Assembly: GCA_910580005.1 (NCBI GenBank)
Contig: CAJTXH010000018.1
Span: 1-30,959 of the forward strand
Length of the DNA: 30,959 nucleotides
Source of the DNA: an uncultured Lachnospiraceae bacterium
GTDB taxonomy: Bacteria; Bacillota; Clostridia; Lachnospirales; Lachnospiraceae
Direction: 5' to 3'
Position numbers and translations under genes: made by a program. Under the pieces are notes generated by a model that was not told the DNA's origin, ran no database searches, and saw nothing but the letters and a program-made list of their open reading frames with translations. Below are positions 8,877 through 17,064 of the stretch, piece by piece. How positions within the stretch are numbered: position 1 is the stretch's first letter; each line of letters opens with the position of its first letter.

Positions 8877-9602
8877 ATGGCAGGGACAATGGTGCATCTT
8901 GTAATAGCAGACATACTGGCGCAGGAATGGGCAGGTAAAGAAATTATTACACCATATGGAAGTACCAGGGTAGTGTATGATTATTTTATAGCAGGAAATA
9001 TATGCCCGGATGGTATTATGGCACGCAAGGACTATGTAAGGGAAATGAAAAAGCATACACATTTCAGGGATAATATAAATGATGGTGATTTCCATAAAAA
9101 AGAAAATATTAAACTTTTCCATAAAAGGCTGGAAAAATTTATGGAAAACAGTTTTGCCAGCTATAAAACTAATGATGAAAGAAGCCTTTACCTTGGGTAC
9201 TGGGTGCATATGCTGGCAGATGAAATGTTTGTTGTGCAGATACGTCCAGAATTTTTAGGAAATATTTCTGTGACAGGCCTTACAGAACAAAATATGGAAA
9301 CCTTTAAATATTTTAGCAAGGATGTTGATATGGTGGATTTCCGTATTGTAAACGAGTATAAAGGCATACAGAGGATATATAATGCATTGTCAGAGGTAAA
9401 GCCATATGAAATAAAAGGGATGATAACAAAAGAGGAGCTTACGGACAGCCGTAACTGGATTTTGCAATACTTCTTTGAAACAGAGCATACTGGAGTGGCA
9501 GAACCTGTATATATATCATATAAAAGGATGATGGAATTTATTAAGGACACTGCCAGTAAAATATCCCATGATTTTAAAATGGTTTCCAATATGGATAATT
9601 AA
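8877..9602 (+). CDS. Zinc-dependent phospholipase C-fold protein, cytoplasmic
   Basis: 241 residues without signal peptide. It has the pattern of the zinc-dependent phospholipase C-like family: an early His in 'GTMVHLVIAD', Asp in 'GNICPDG', His residues in 'KKHTHFRDN', and the HxxxD helix 'YWVHMLADEMF'. Substrate is unknown. The GGAGG at 8865-8869 lies one base from ATG 8871 but seven bases from ATG 8877, so the second ATG is the better start. It is transcribed towards gdhA, and the two share a bidirectional terminator. The related protein at 242-829 is shorter and clearly diverged. Confidence 0.72.
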   Translation: MAGTMVHLVIADILAQEWAGKEIITPYGSTRVVYDYFIAGNICPDGIMARKDYVREMKKHTHFRDNINDGDFHKKENIKLFHKRLEKFMENSFASYKTNDERSLYLGYWVHMLADEMFVVQIRPEFLGNISVTGLTEQNMETFKYFSKDVDMVDFRIVNEYKGIQRIYNALSEVKPYEIKGMITKEELTDSRNWILQYFFETEHTGVAEPVYISYKRMMEFIKDTASKISHDFKMVSNMDN

Positions 9603-9614
9603 ATAAAGCAAACA

Positions 9615-9658
9615 AAAACTGCCGTCCCATCTGCCAGAAGATGCAGAACGGCAGTTTT
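9615..9658. terminator. Bidirectional terminator between convergent genes
   Basis: An 11-bp perfect outer stem (AAAACTGCCGT at 9615-9625, ACGGCAGTTTT at 9648-9658) encloses an inner stem (CATCT/AGATG, 9628-9632 with 9639-9643). The A run on the left and T run on the right serve both strands, for the 8877 gene and for gdhA. Confidence 0.92.
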
Positions 9659-9697
9659 AATATTGCCAGGTGCTGTACTGTTATCTATTACAGGTTA

Positions 9698-11050
9698 TTA
9701 TACACAGCCCTGTGCTTTCATAGCTTCAGCCACTTTTAAGAAACCAGCAATATTTGCACCAGCCATATAATTGCCAGGCATATCAAAGTCCCTTGAAGCT
9801 TCGTCACATGACTTGAAAATCTGTGCCATAATTCCCTTAAGCTTAGAATCAACTTCTTCAAATGTCCATGAAAGCCTTTCTGAGTTCTGGCTCATTTCAA
9901 GTGCTGATGTAGCAACACCGCCTGCATTAGCTGCTTTGGCAGGACCATAAAGCATGTTATTTTCAAAATAAATATCAATAGCTTCAGGAGTAGAAGGCAT
10001 ATTTGCACCTTCTGCTACGGCATAACATCCATTTGCTGCAAGTGCTTTTGCACTATCTGCATCGATTTCATTCTGTGTAGCACAAGGAAGGGCAATATCA
10101 CATTTAATAGTCCATATGCCAGAACAGCCTTCAGTATATGTTGCATTGCTGTGGGAAGTCCTGTCCACATATTCTTTAATACGTCCCCTTTCAACTTCCT
10201 TAATCTGCTGTACAACAGGAAGGTCAATTCCATCAGGGTCATAGATATATCCATTAGAGTCTGAAAGCGCAACTACTTTAGCACCAAGTTCAGTTGCTTT
10301 CTTTGTAGCATAGATAGCAACATTTCCAGAACCGGAAATAACAACAACCTGGTCTTTAAAACTCTTGCCATTAGCTTTAAGCATTTCATCTGTAAAATAG
10401 CAAAGACCAAAGCCGGTAGCCTCTGTACGAGCGAGCGAGCCGCCGTATGTAAGGCCCTTTCCTGTAAGTACGCCTGACCATTCATTGCGTATTCTCTTAT
10501 ACTGCCCAAACATGTAACCAATTTCACGTGCGCCTGTGCCAATATCACCAGCAGGTACATCACAATCTGGCCCGATATGTCTGTAAAGCTCTGTCATAAA
10601 GCTCTGGCAGAAACGCATAACTTCACCATCGCTTTTACCCTTAGGGTCAAAGTCAGAACCACCCTTGCCGCCGCCAATAGGAAGTGTTGTAAGGCTGTTC
10701 TTGAAAATCTGTTCAAAACCAAGGAATTTAATAATACCACTATATACCGAAGGATGAAGCCTTAAACCTCCCTTATATGGGCCTATAGCAGAATTAAACT
10801 GTATACGGAAACCTCTGTTTACCTGTGTCTTGCCATTATCATCTACCCAAGGCACACGGAAAATAACCTGTCTCTCTGGTTCTACTATGCGTTCAAAAAC
10901 TCCTGCTTCTACAAGGTCAGGCCTTTTTTCAACAACTGGTTCAAGAGATACAAAAACCTCTGTTACAGCCTGTATAAATTCTGGTTCTCCTGCATTTCTC
11001 TTCTTTACTGTTTCAAGTAAGTCAATTAAATACTGATTTTTTAACGCCAC
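9698..11050 (-). CDS. gdhA: NADP-specific glutamate dehydrogenase
   Basis: Makes L-glutamate from 2-oxoglutarate and ammonium with NADPH; the enzyme is a cytoplasmic hexamer central to ammonia assimilation in gut Clostridia. 450 residues, the usual length. Catalytic and binding residues are visible: Lys93 in 'GPYKGGLR', Lys117, Lys129 in 'GGGKGGSD' and Asp169 in 'VPAGDIG', matching the set known from the Clostridium symbiosum enzyme. The Rossmann segment reads 'SGSGNVA' followed by 'ALSDSNG'; the Ser-Asp-Ser after the second strand is typical of the NADP-dependent E. coli type. It starts with GTG at 11050, ten bases after AAGGAGG (11061-11067 on the + strand). Confidence 0.96.
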   Translation of the reverse strand: MALKNQYLIDLLETVKKRNAGEPEFIQAVTEVFVSLEPVVEKRPDLVEAGVFERIVEPERQVIFRVPWVDDNGKTQVNRGFRIQFNSAIGPYKGGLRLHPSVYSGIIKFLGFEQIFKNSLTTLPIGGGKGGSDFDPKGKSDGEVMRFCQSFMTELYRHIGPDCDVPAGDIGTGAREIGYMFGQYKRIRNEWSGVLTGKGLTYGGSLARTEATGFGLCYFTDEMLKANGKSFKDQVVVISGSGNVAIYATKKATELGAKVVALSDSNGYIYDPDGIDLPVVQQIKEVERGRIKEYVDRTSHSNATYTEGCSGIWTIKCDIALPCATQNEIDADSAKALAANGCYAVAEGANMPSTPEAIDIYFENNMLYGPAKAANAGGVATSALEMSQNSERLSWTFEEVDSKLKGIMAQIFKSCDEASRDFDMPGNYMAGANIAGFLKVAEAMKAQGCV

Positions 11051-11291
11051 TGCTAAAAAACCTCCTTCTGTTTAAAAATATAATTATTAGTGTTCATTGG
11101 AATTGTATAATTGTATTCCATCCATAACAGTATTACACAAAACTTCCAATAATTCAATAATTTTTTTATGCTAGAACCCTTAATTTTGCATTTTTAAATA
11201 TGTCTTAATAAATAATAGAAAATATATCCACAGGCTTAATAAAATTAGGAAAGTAAAATATGAACGAATTATTTACAATTTAGACATATTT

Positions 11292-11320
11292 TAGACATAT
11301 TTAACCGTTATTATCATAAT
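11292..11320 (+). promoter_or_regulatory. Rightward promoter with direct-repeat operator
   Basis: TAGACA (11292-11297), a 17-base spacer, then CATAAT (11315-11320); each hexamer is one base from consensus. The -35 lies in the second copy of an 11-bp direct repeat (11281-11302), which could be a regulator site. Transcription would start near 11327. Confidence 0.6.
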
Positions 11321-11326
11321 CAGAAA

Positions 11327-11412
11327 GTGAAAACTTTCTACTCCCACCCTATTATACGCTGGATAACGTGAGTTATCCGACAAAAAGAGCCTTCCCGGGC
11401 TCTTTTTGTTTT
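11327..11412 (+). ncRNA. Candidate short RNA or attenuated leader
   Basis: From the predicted start near 11327 a transcript would meet a terminator about 60-80 bases on. It contains a 7-bp hairpin with a four-base loop (GGATAAC 11361-11367, GTTATCC 11372-11378) and then the terminator hairpin. A further GAAAG/CTTTC pair (near 11323-11338) straddles the start. Either it is a small RNA, or a leader that controls read-through into the HAD gene 44 bases downstream. No known RNA family is recognised. Confidence 0.45.
11382..11412 (+). terminator. Rho-independent terminator upstream of the HAD gene
   Basis: A 10-bp perfect stem (AAAAAGAGCC at 11382-11391, GGCTCTTTTT at 11398-11407), loop TTCCCG, followed by GTTTTT. 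It lies between a promoter and the next start codon, so it is not simply the end of a protein gene. Confidence 0.9.
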
Positions 11413-11455
11413 TAACAGGAAATTTTTATAGTAAGAAACAAGGAGGGATAATTTT

Positions 11456-12109
11456 ATGTCGTGGAAATATATATTATTTGACTTAGATGGAACTATTACC
11501 GATTCCCATGATGGTATTATTAATTGTATTAAATATGCACTTGGTGAAATGGGCTATAGAATACCATGTGATGAGGAACTTTATGGGTATATTGGGCCAC
11601 CGCTTTATAAAGGTTTCCAGGATATTGCAGGCATGGAACCTGAAGAAGCTTTAAATGCTGCTGCCATATACCGTAGCAAGTACAGTGTTACGGGGCTTTT
11701 TGAAAACAAACCATATGATGGGATAGAGGAAGTGCTTAGGACTTTAAAGGAACATGGCAAAGTAATAGTGCTTGCAACTTCTAAGCCAGAAGAATATGCC
11801 ATCAGGATTTTAGAGCATTTTAACCTTTCCATATATTTTGATGAGATTGCAGGCGGTGCTCTTGATGGAAGCCATAATGACAAGAGTATTATTATAGAAG
11901 AAAGTATTGCAAGGCTTGGTTTGTCTTCTTCTGATAAATCTAATATAATAATGGTTGGTGACAGAAAATATGATATAATTGGCGCAAAGGCATGTGGCAT
12001 AGCATCAGCAGGGGTTTATTATGGCTTTGCAAAGAAAGGTGAGCTGGAAGCCGCAGGGGCGGATTATATAATAAATACAGTTAGTGGAATAACAGGTTTA
12101 TTGATTTAG
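11456..12109 (+). CDS. HAD-superfamily phosphatase (phosphoglycolate phosphatase-like)
   Basis: 217 residues. Class I HAD hydrolase with motif I 'FDLDGTITD' (Asp9 nucleophile, Asp11 acid/base), a helical cap at about 15-80, motif II Thr/Ser and Lys in 'LATSKPEEYA', and motif III 'MVGDRKYD'. This resembles the Gph/PpaX group that dephosphorylates small phosphorylated metabolites; the true substrate is not deducible. AAGGAGGG lies ahead of the ATG. The following gene starts 49 bases downstream, so this may head a group with the trigger-factor-like gene, behind the attenuator-like terminator at 11382-11412. Confidence 0.88.
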   Translation: MSWKYILFDLDGTITDSHDGIINCIKYALGEMGYRIPCDEELYGYIGPPLYKGFQDIAGMEPEEALNAAAIYRSKYSVTGLFENKPYDGIEEVLRTLKEHGKVIVLATSKPEEYAIRILEHFNLSIYFDEIAGGALDGSHNDKSIIIEESIARLGLSSSDKSNIIMVGDRKYDIIGAKACGIASAGVYYGFAKKGELEAAGADYIINTVSGITGLLI

Positions 12110-12158
12110 ACGTTATAATATAATTTATATATAGAATTAGTAGTAATGGAGGATTATT

Positions 12159-13274
12159 ATGGCAGTAAAGAATAATGTAAACCGGACAGATGGGAACTCT
12201 AAAAATATTAAAAAAATAATTATCACTGCAGCAGTATGTATTGTATTGTTCCTGGCAGGGTTAGCATCAGGGCTTCTGGCGCCTTCTGTAAAGGAAAAAA
12301 TTGATAATATATCAGGCAGTAAATTCAATGCAAAAGAATATATAAATGTGGGTGATTATAAATCGCTTAATGTTTCAATAGCAGTTACACAAGATGATAT
12401 AGATACAGAAATTGATGATTTAAGGGAACAAAATACAATTTATGAACAGCTTGATGGAACTGTTAAAGATGGTGATATGGTATATGCGGATATTGTTGGT
12501 TATGTAAATGGAAAAAGGGCAGATGACACATGCAGCACAGATTATGTAATTATTGGTTCAGGTGACTGGCTGGAAGGCTTTGAGGATGCGTTAAAAGGGG
12601 CTAAGACGGGTACTACAGCAGAGTTTACAATACCGGTGCCTATGGGCACATATGGCAATGAAGAAATAGACGGCCAGAATGTAAATTTTAAGGTAAAGGT
12701 GGAATATATATGTGGTGATTCTATTGTTCCAGAATATACTGACGATTTTGTACAGTCTGTATCAGATTATAATACTACAGATGAATATAATGAATACCTG
12801 CGCCAGAAGCTTGAAAAGGAAAATGAAGCAGACAAGGGCGAATTTGCATGGACAGATTTTATGGAAACCTGCAGTGTAAAAAAATATCCTAAAGAAATGA
12901 TGGAAGAAGCAAGGAAAACAGTATTACAGGGATATTATGACATGGCTGTTGTGTATGGCTGCAAGGAAGATGAAGTATTTGAGATGTTCGGCTATGATTC
13001 AGAAGATGATTTTAAGAAAACCGACCTGGAAGAGCTTGCCCAGGATACAGTTAAGGAGAACCTTGCGGCACAGGCACTGGCAGACCTTGAGGGGATATCT
13101 TATACAGAGGAAGAATATAATTCAGTGGTAGATGAAGAGTATAATGACGAAGAATATTCTTCAAAAAAAGAATACGAGAAGAAAAACAGGCAGTTCTTAA
13201 AGGATACAGCTCTTATGAAAGCTGTTAAAAACTGGCTTGCAGAGAATATTTCATTTAATACAGGTACAAAGTAA
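12159..13274 (+). CDS. Membrane-anchored trigger-factor-like chaperone/isomerase
   Basis: 371 residues. A short basic N-terminus and one membrane helix (about 18-40) are followed by a region resembling the middle and C-terminal parts of trigger factor: an FKBP-like isomerase domain (about 75-175, with 'VKDGDMVYADIVGYVNGK', 'GSGDWLEGFEDALKGAKTGTT' and 'VNFKVKVEYI') and then a long helical C-terminal arm. The ribosome-binding N-terminal domain of trigger factor is replaced by the membrane anchor, so it should act outside the membrane on exported proteins. TGGAGGA precedes the ATG. No lipobox. Confidence is high for the fold, lower for isomerase activity. Confidence 0.83.
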   Translation: MAVKNNVNRTDGNSKNIKKIIITAAVCIVLFLAGLASGLLAPSVKEKIDNISGSKFNAKEYINVGDYKSLNVSIAVTQDDIDTEIDDLREQNTIYEQLDGTVKDGDMVYADIVGYVNGKRADDTCSTDYVIIGSGDWLEGFEDALKGAKTGTTAEFTIPVPMGTYGNEEIDGQNVNFKVKVEYICGDSIVPEYTDDFVQSVSDYNTTDEYNEYLRQKLEKENEADKGEFAWTDFMETCSVKKYPKEMMEEARKTVLQGYYDMAVVYGCKEDEVFEMFGYDSEDDFKKTDLEELAQDTVKENLAAQALADLEGISYTEEEYNSVVDEEYNDEEYSSKKEYEKKNRQFLKDTALMKAVKNWLAENISFNTGTK

Positions 13275-13327
13275 AGACGCTATAATAAAAGGATAATATC
13301 TGTATTTTGAGGAAGGGGTGGATATTT

Positions 13328-13918
13328 ATGGATAAAACAAATAATAAATACACCATAGGCGGTTATTCTTTTTCAAATAAAGGTGATTATGAAAGAGCGC
13401 TGAAAGAGAAAGAAACTATATCATATATTGTTGCCAATACAAATATGGCAGATATGAAGTCTGTACTTAAAGTTTATAACAGGTCAGTTGAAAAGAAATC
13501 TTTCCAGACGGTATTAGGGCTTGAATTTGTAAAGAATATGCGTAAAAACCTTATTAATTCAGGTATTGTGTCAGAAGATACAATCCAGGCAGTCCCAGTA
13601 CCACCAGCCAGCAGTGGGAAACTGCCAAAGGCAGATAATATTATGGCACAGGATATTGCAGGAAAGTATAAACTAGCTTATGAGAATGAACGTGCAGGCA
13701 GGATTATCCGCAATATTGTAATAGTTTTTCTTGTAGTAATTATATGTGCTATGATGTTTATAACTTATAACAGCAAATATTCTGTATTCACTTATTTTAC
13801 TGATTATGAAACAAATATGGAAAATGAACTGGTAGATAAATACCAGGAATGGAGAAACCAGTTAGAGGAAAAAGAAAAGGAACTTAATGAAAGGGAAAAA
13901 GCTTTAGGGAACAAGTAA
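13328..13918 (+). CDS. Single-pass membrane protein with C-terminal coiled coil, unknown function
   Basis: 196 residues. A cytoplasmic N-terminal part of about 125 residues is followed by one strong membrane helix (about 126-147) and a heptad-like Glu/Lys-rich coiled coil at the C-terminus (about 165-196). No family is recognised. ATG 13328 follows AGGAAGGGG; a TTG at 13307 in the same frame has no such site. The gene begins 53 bases after the trigger-factor-like gene and is probably co-transcribed with it. Confidence 0.72.
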   Translation: MDKTNNKYTIGGYSFSNKGDYERALKEKETISYIVANTNMADMKSVLKVYNRSVEKKSFQTVLGLEFVKNMRKNLINSGIVSEDTIQAVPVPPASSGKLPKADNIMAQDIAGKYKLAYENERAGRIIRNIVIVFLVVIICAMMFITYNSKYSVFTYFTDYETNMENELVDKYQEWRNQLEEKEKELNEREKALGNK

Positions 13919-14005
13919 TTCCTGTACACAGATTTTACATATTTGCCTGGTAAAATAAAAAGATATAAGGCTTATATATTTGTGGGAAAGGTTATGATTG
14001 TCTGT

Positions 14006-14680
14006 ATGGAAAATTTAAAAATATTAGTAGTTGATGATGAAACCAGGATGAGGAAGCTTGTAAAAGATTTCTTAATAAAAAAAGACTTTAATGTAATAGA
14101 GGCAGGGGACGGCGAACAGGCAGTTGATATATTTTATGATAATAAAGATATTGCGCTTATTATACTTGATGTTATGATGCCCAAAATGGATGGCTGGGCT
14201 GTATGCCGTGAAATCAGGAAATATTCACAAGTTCCTATTATAATGCTTACAGCAAAAAGCGATGAAAAAGATGAACTTTTAGGCTTTGACCTTGGTGTTG
14301 ATGAATATATTTCCAAACCATTCAGCCCTAAAATACTTGTTGCAAGGGTTGAGGCAATACTCCGCAGGACTAATGTATTAGAAGAAAGCAGTGTTGAAGC
14401 AGGAGGGATTGTGCTTAACCAGTCTGCACATGAGGTCAGGATTAACGGGAAAATTATAGATTTAAGTTATAAGGAATTTGAACTTCTTGCTTATTTTATT
14501 ACAAACCAAGGAGTTGCACTTTCAAGGGAACGCATTTTAAATAATGTCTGGAATTATGATTACTTTGGTGATGCAAGGACAATTGATACCCATGTTAAAA
14601 AACTCCGGAGCAAGCTAGGGGATAAAGGTGCGTATATAAAAACAATATGGGGAATGGGATATAAATTTGAAGTGCAGTAG
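14006..14680 (+). CDS. OmpR/PhoB-family response regulator
   Basis: 224 residues. Receiver domain (about 4-118) with the acidic pair in 'ILVVDDE', phosphoacceptor Asp55 in 'LIILDVMMPKMDGW', the Thr/Ala switch in 'IIMLTAKS' and Lys in 'YISKPFSP'. The C-terminal winged-helix DNA-binding domain (about 130-224) ends in 'WGMGYKFEVQ'. The ribosome site GGAAAGG (13985-13991) lies 2 bases before ATG 13994 and 14 before ATG 14006, so the start is uncertain; the 14006 start gives the usual family N-terminus. No sensor kinase gene follows, because a mobile element begins inside the last codons. Its final 27 bases, including the stop, are duplicated at 23163-23189, as expected of an integration site. Confidence 0.92.
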   Translation: MENLKILVVDDETRMRKLVKDFLIKKDFNVIEAGDGEQAVDIFYDNKDIALIILDVMMPKMDGWAVCREIRKYSQVPIIMLTAKSDEKDELLGFDLGVDEYISKPFSPKILVARVEAILRRTNVLEESSVEAGGIVLNQSAHEVRINGKIIDLSYKEFELLAYFITNQGVALSRERILNNVWNYDYFGDARTIDTHVKKLRSKLGDKGAYIKTIWGMGYKFEVQ

Positions 14681-14700
14681 GTTAAAAAGCATAATAAAAA
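14654..14700 (+). repeat. Left attachment site (attL-like), direct repeat copy 1
   Basis: These 47 bases cover the last codons of the response regulator gene, its stop and 20 bases beyond. They match 23163-23209 at 45 of 47 positions, in the same orientation. The two differences (GAA/GAG and GTG/GTA) are both silent, so each copy can restore the end of the protein (GYKFEVQ-stop). That is the usual design of integrases targeting the 3' end of a gene. Confidence 0.85.
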
Positions 14701-14761
14701 AGTGGGAAAAGGCTTGTAAAATGGGGCTTGTGGCGTTACAATACCTTTCCAGTGAAAAGAG

Positions 14762-14783
14762 GTCATACAGTCAAAATACAGTG
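14762..14783 (+). repeat. Subterminal direct repeat, left copy
   Basis: The 22 bases GTCATACAGT[C/T]AAAATACAGTG match 23052-23073 at 21 of 22 positions. The left copy also overlaps an inverted pair, AAAATACA (14773-14780) and TGTATTTT (14791-14798). Lying just inside both ends, they could be arm-type binding sites for integrase or excisionase. Confidence 0.6.
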
Positions 14784-14908
14784 TAAGAAATGTATTTTGG
14801 TGGAACAAAACCTGTTTTCTGGACAAAATGCAGTAAAATAATACATTTAATAAATATATGGCAGGGCTGTTTAATGGTTCTGCCACATGCATTTAAGGAG
14901 GGTAAAAC

Positions 14909-16264
14909 ATGCCAAGGAAAGAAGATTATGAGCCTACACGTTACAAGGGGATAAAGAAAAGGAAAAAGGATGGTAAATATTCAGTGGTGCTTGACTTAGG
15001 TATACAGCCTGTAAAGTCAAGAAAGACTGGGAATATACATATGAGCCATAAGACAACAGAAAGGATATTTGATAACATATCAGATGCCAGGGCAGCACAG
15101 GTACAGAATGAACAGTGCAAGAGGGATAAGAAAGTGCCATACCAGAACCAGCATGTAACATTTAATGCTGGGCTTGATGATTTTATTACAAAAGAGGGGC
15201 AGTTCTGGAAGGACTCATACAGGCTGCATATAATGAACCATATAAGGCATTTCAGGGAATTTTTTGGTAAAATGTACATATGTGACTTAAGTGTGCAGGC
15301 AGTTTATGATTATTTTACATATTTACAGGGTTATGGGAACATGGCAACAGGAAAGGGGAAAAAGACAGAAGGCATATCACCTAACACTTATCCAAAGCAT
15401 AAGACAAGCTTAAGGAAGGTGTTTGAATTTTTTCTAAATAATGATGTTTATTATGGCTATCCTAAGGAATTTAACCTGGCTGACAGGGTTGACTTAAAGG
15501 CAAGGTATGACAAGATACCAGTAATAAGGAAAAGCCTTTCACTGGAAGAGGTAAACATTACATTAAATGACATAATATGTAATGAACCAGACAGGAGCAT
15601 TGCTGTGCTGTTTGCACTTGGTGCAATAGGGGGTCTAAGGCGTGGTGAGATTGCAGGGCTGCAATATAAAGACTTTTATTACAGTGAAAACCTTATGTAT
15701 ATACATAACTCAAAAATAGATTTGAATGGCAAAGACAAAGAGAAACTCCCAAAGAATGAGAAGGTGAGGTATGCAGCAGTACCACAGGTATTGAAAGACA
15801 TAATAAATTTTGAAACAGAGCAGAGGAAGAAGATACTTGGCATTGATGAAATACAGGGGGAAGATTATGTATTCAGACCAGTAAACTGTTTAATGGAGGA
15901 CAGGCTGCCAAGGGCATGTAAGATAAATAAAAAGTGGAATGAATATGAAAGCAGAAGGAACAAAAGACTTAAGGCACAGGGAATGGAAGGGATAGAAAGC
16001 ATAAGGGTACATGATTTGAGGCATACCCACAGCAACCTGTTAAAAAGCAGTGTACCTTTTTACATGATATCCTATAACATGGGACATTCACTGCATTATA
16101 ATACAACAACAAATATTTATTTTAATGATAAGGGGCATGAGAGGGGAGAGATACTCTCTTTTTTTGATAATGAAATCAAGCCAGACTGGGGCAGGTGCAA
16201 AAAGCCTTTAGGGCGTGGGGATTTCCATAAAAATGGTTCAGGGCATTACATAGTTAAAGAATAA
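14909..16264 (+). CDS. Tyrosine integrase 1
   Basis: 451 residues. N-terminal basic region (about 1-80) likely binding arm-type DNA sites, a SAM-like core-binding domain (about 85-190), and a C-terminal catalytic domain with Arg244 in 'GGLRRGEIAG', His368/Arg371 in 'VHDLRHTH', His393 in 'NMGHSL' and the nucleophile Tyr404 in 'NIYFND'. It should integrate and excise the surrounding element at the response-regulator 3' end, since it lies next to the left repeat. AAGGAGGG precedes the ATG. It is a paralogue of integrase 2 (19336-20652), sharing 'ALGAIGGLRRGEIA'. Its last 22 codons and terminator have a diverged relic copy at 24122-24240. Confidence 0.95.
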   Translation: MPRKEDYEPTRYKGIKKRKKDGKYSVVLDLGIQPVKSRKTGNIHMSHKTTERIFDNISDARAAQVQNEQCKRDKKVPYQNQHVTFNAGLDDFITKEGQFWKDSYRLHIMNHIRHFREFFGKMYICDLSVQAVYDYFTYLQGYGNMATGKGKKTEGISPNTYPKHKTSLRKVFEFFLNNDVYYGYPKEFNLADRVDLKARYDKIPVIRKSLSLEEVNITLNDIICNEPDRSIAVLFALGAIGGLRRGEIAGLQYKDFYYSENLMYIHNSKIDLNGKDKEKLPKNEKVRYAAVPQVLKDIINFETEQRKKILGIDEIQGEDYVFRPVNCLMEDRLPRACKINKKWNEYESRRNKRLKAQGMEGIESIRVHDLRHTHSNLLKSSVPFYMISYNMGHSLHYNTTTNIYFNDKGHERGEILSFFDNEIKPDWGRCKKPLGRGDFHKNGSGHYIVKE

Positions 16265-16273
16265 GACAGGCAG

Positions 16274-16315
16274 ACACCATCTGTAATAACTGCATTGCAG
16301 GTGGTGTTTTTTTTA
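16274..16315 (+). terminator. Terminator of integrase 1
   Basis: A 10-bp stem with one G-U pair (ACACCATCTG 16274-16283, CAGGTGGTGT 16298-16307) followed by nine T. A diverged copy lies at 24204-24240. Confidence 0.9.
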
Positions 16316-16845
16316 TTTTGTGGTATACTGTCCATGCCAGCATGTGTTATTGTAAAATATAAATCCAGTATATATTTAACAGGCATAAACCAGGCAGGTA
16401 TGAAAAATACTGTAATAACCCCCATACATTTACCAGATGGAATATAACAGCCAGTATTAAAGGATGTTAAAGAAAAATAATATTAATACACTGGGAAAAT
16501 AAAGGATATGGATAACAGAAAAGTTACTGGTGAAAAAGAACAGCAGCAGGAGGACATGTTAAGAATTTATGGCATACACCATACAGATTTATGATTAAGG
16601 GGGGAATTATATTTTATGCAGGTTTAAGATACAGGAAGGAAACATGTTATAAAAATAAGGGAACATGTTTAACTGTATGCAGGCATTATATAAAAATAAA
16701 ACTGGAGTAATATGTGGATTTGGCACACATATACATGGCTGGTTATAAAAAACAACTGGCATGTGTAACATGCTTTTGACAGGGCATTGGATAAGGCACT
16801 CCTGTATAAGAAATATATTTAAAAATATTTAAGGAGGAAATGTTT
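16316..16845 (+). other. Non-coding stretch, possibly one tiny ORF
   Basis: No clear gene between the integrase terminator and the HTH gene. A 28-codon ORF at 16508-16594 (starting MDNRKVTGEK, ending GIHHTDL) has only a weak AAAGGA before it and is uncertain. The rest is AT-rich and likely carries the promoter of the HTH gene. Confidence 0.35.
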
Positions 16846-17064
16846 ATGGGAAACAAGGACAAAGCAACTGGAGGCAAAGGTACAGAGGAAGCAATGTTTA
16901 TGACTGTTGGGGAAGTGGCAAAGAAAATGAATGTGTCAGAGTCAACAGCATATGAGTTCATTAAATCAGGCAACTGTGGTTTTAAATATGTAACAGTTGG
17001 GAAAAAGTCTATAAGAATACCTAAAAAAGGTTTCTGCATATGGTATGATAATCTTTGTGAATAA
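16846..17064 (+). CDS. Excisionase-like helix-turn-helix DNA-binding protein
   Basis: 72 residues. The central 'MTVGEVAKKMNVSESTAYEFIKS' segment (here abbreviated to its start MTVGEVAKKM and its end YEFIKS) followed by a basic wing 'VGKKSIRIPKKGF' is the winged MerR/AlpA-type fold of excisionases that direct excision or regulate element genes. ATG 16846 lies eight bases after AAGGAGG; the upstream ATG 16840 is only two bases away and is less likely. As a partner of an integrase in an element this size, it could be the recombination directionality factor. Confidence 0.8.
   Translation: MGNKDKATGGKGTEEAMFMTVGEVAKKMNVSESTAYEFIKSGNCGFKYVTVGKKSIRIPKKGFCIWYDNLCE

Larger units (their letters stand above)
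11051..11455. other. Divergent regulatory region between gdhA and the HAD gene
   Basis: No protein gene. On the gdhA side there is a quasi-palindrome, GGAAT...ATTCC, at 11099-11119 with an AT-rich centre, placed where a promoter or operator for gdhA would lie. On the right an 11-bp direct repeat (TAGACATATTT at 11281-11291 and 11292-11302) overlaps the -35 of a rightward promoter, followed by three hairpins, the last a terminator. These are listed separately. Confidence 0.6.
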
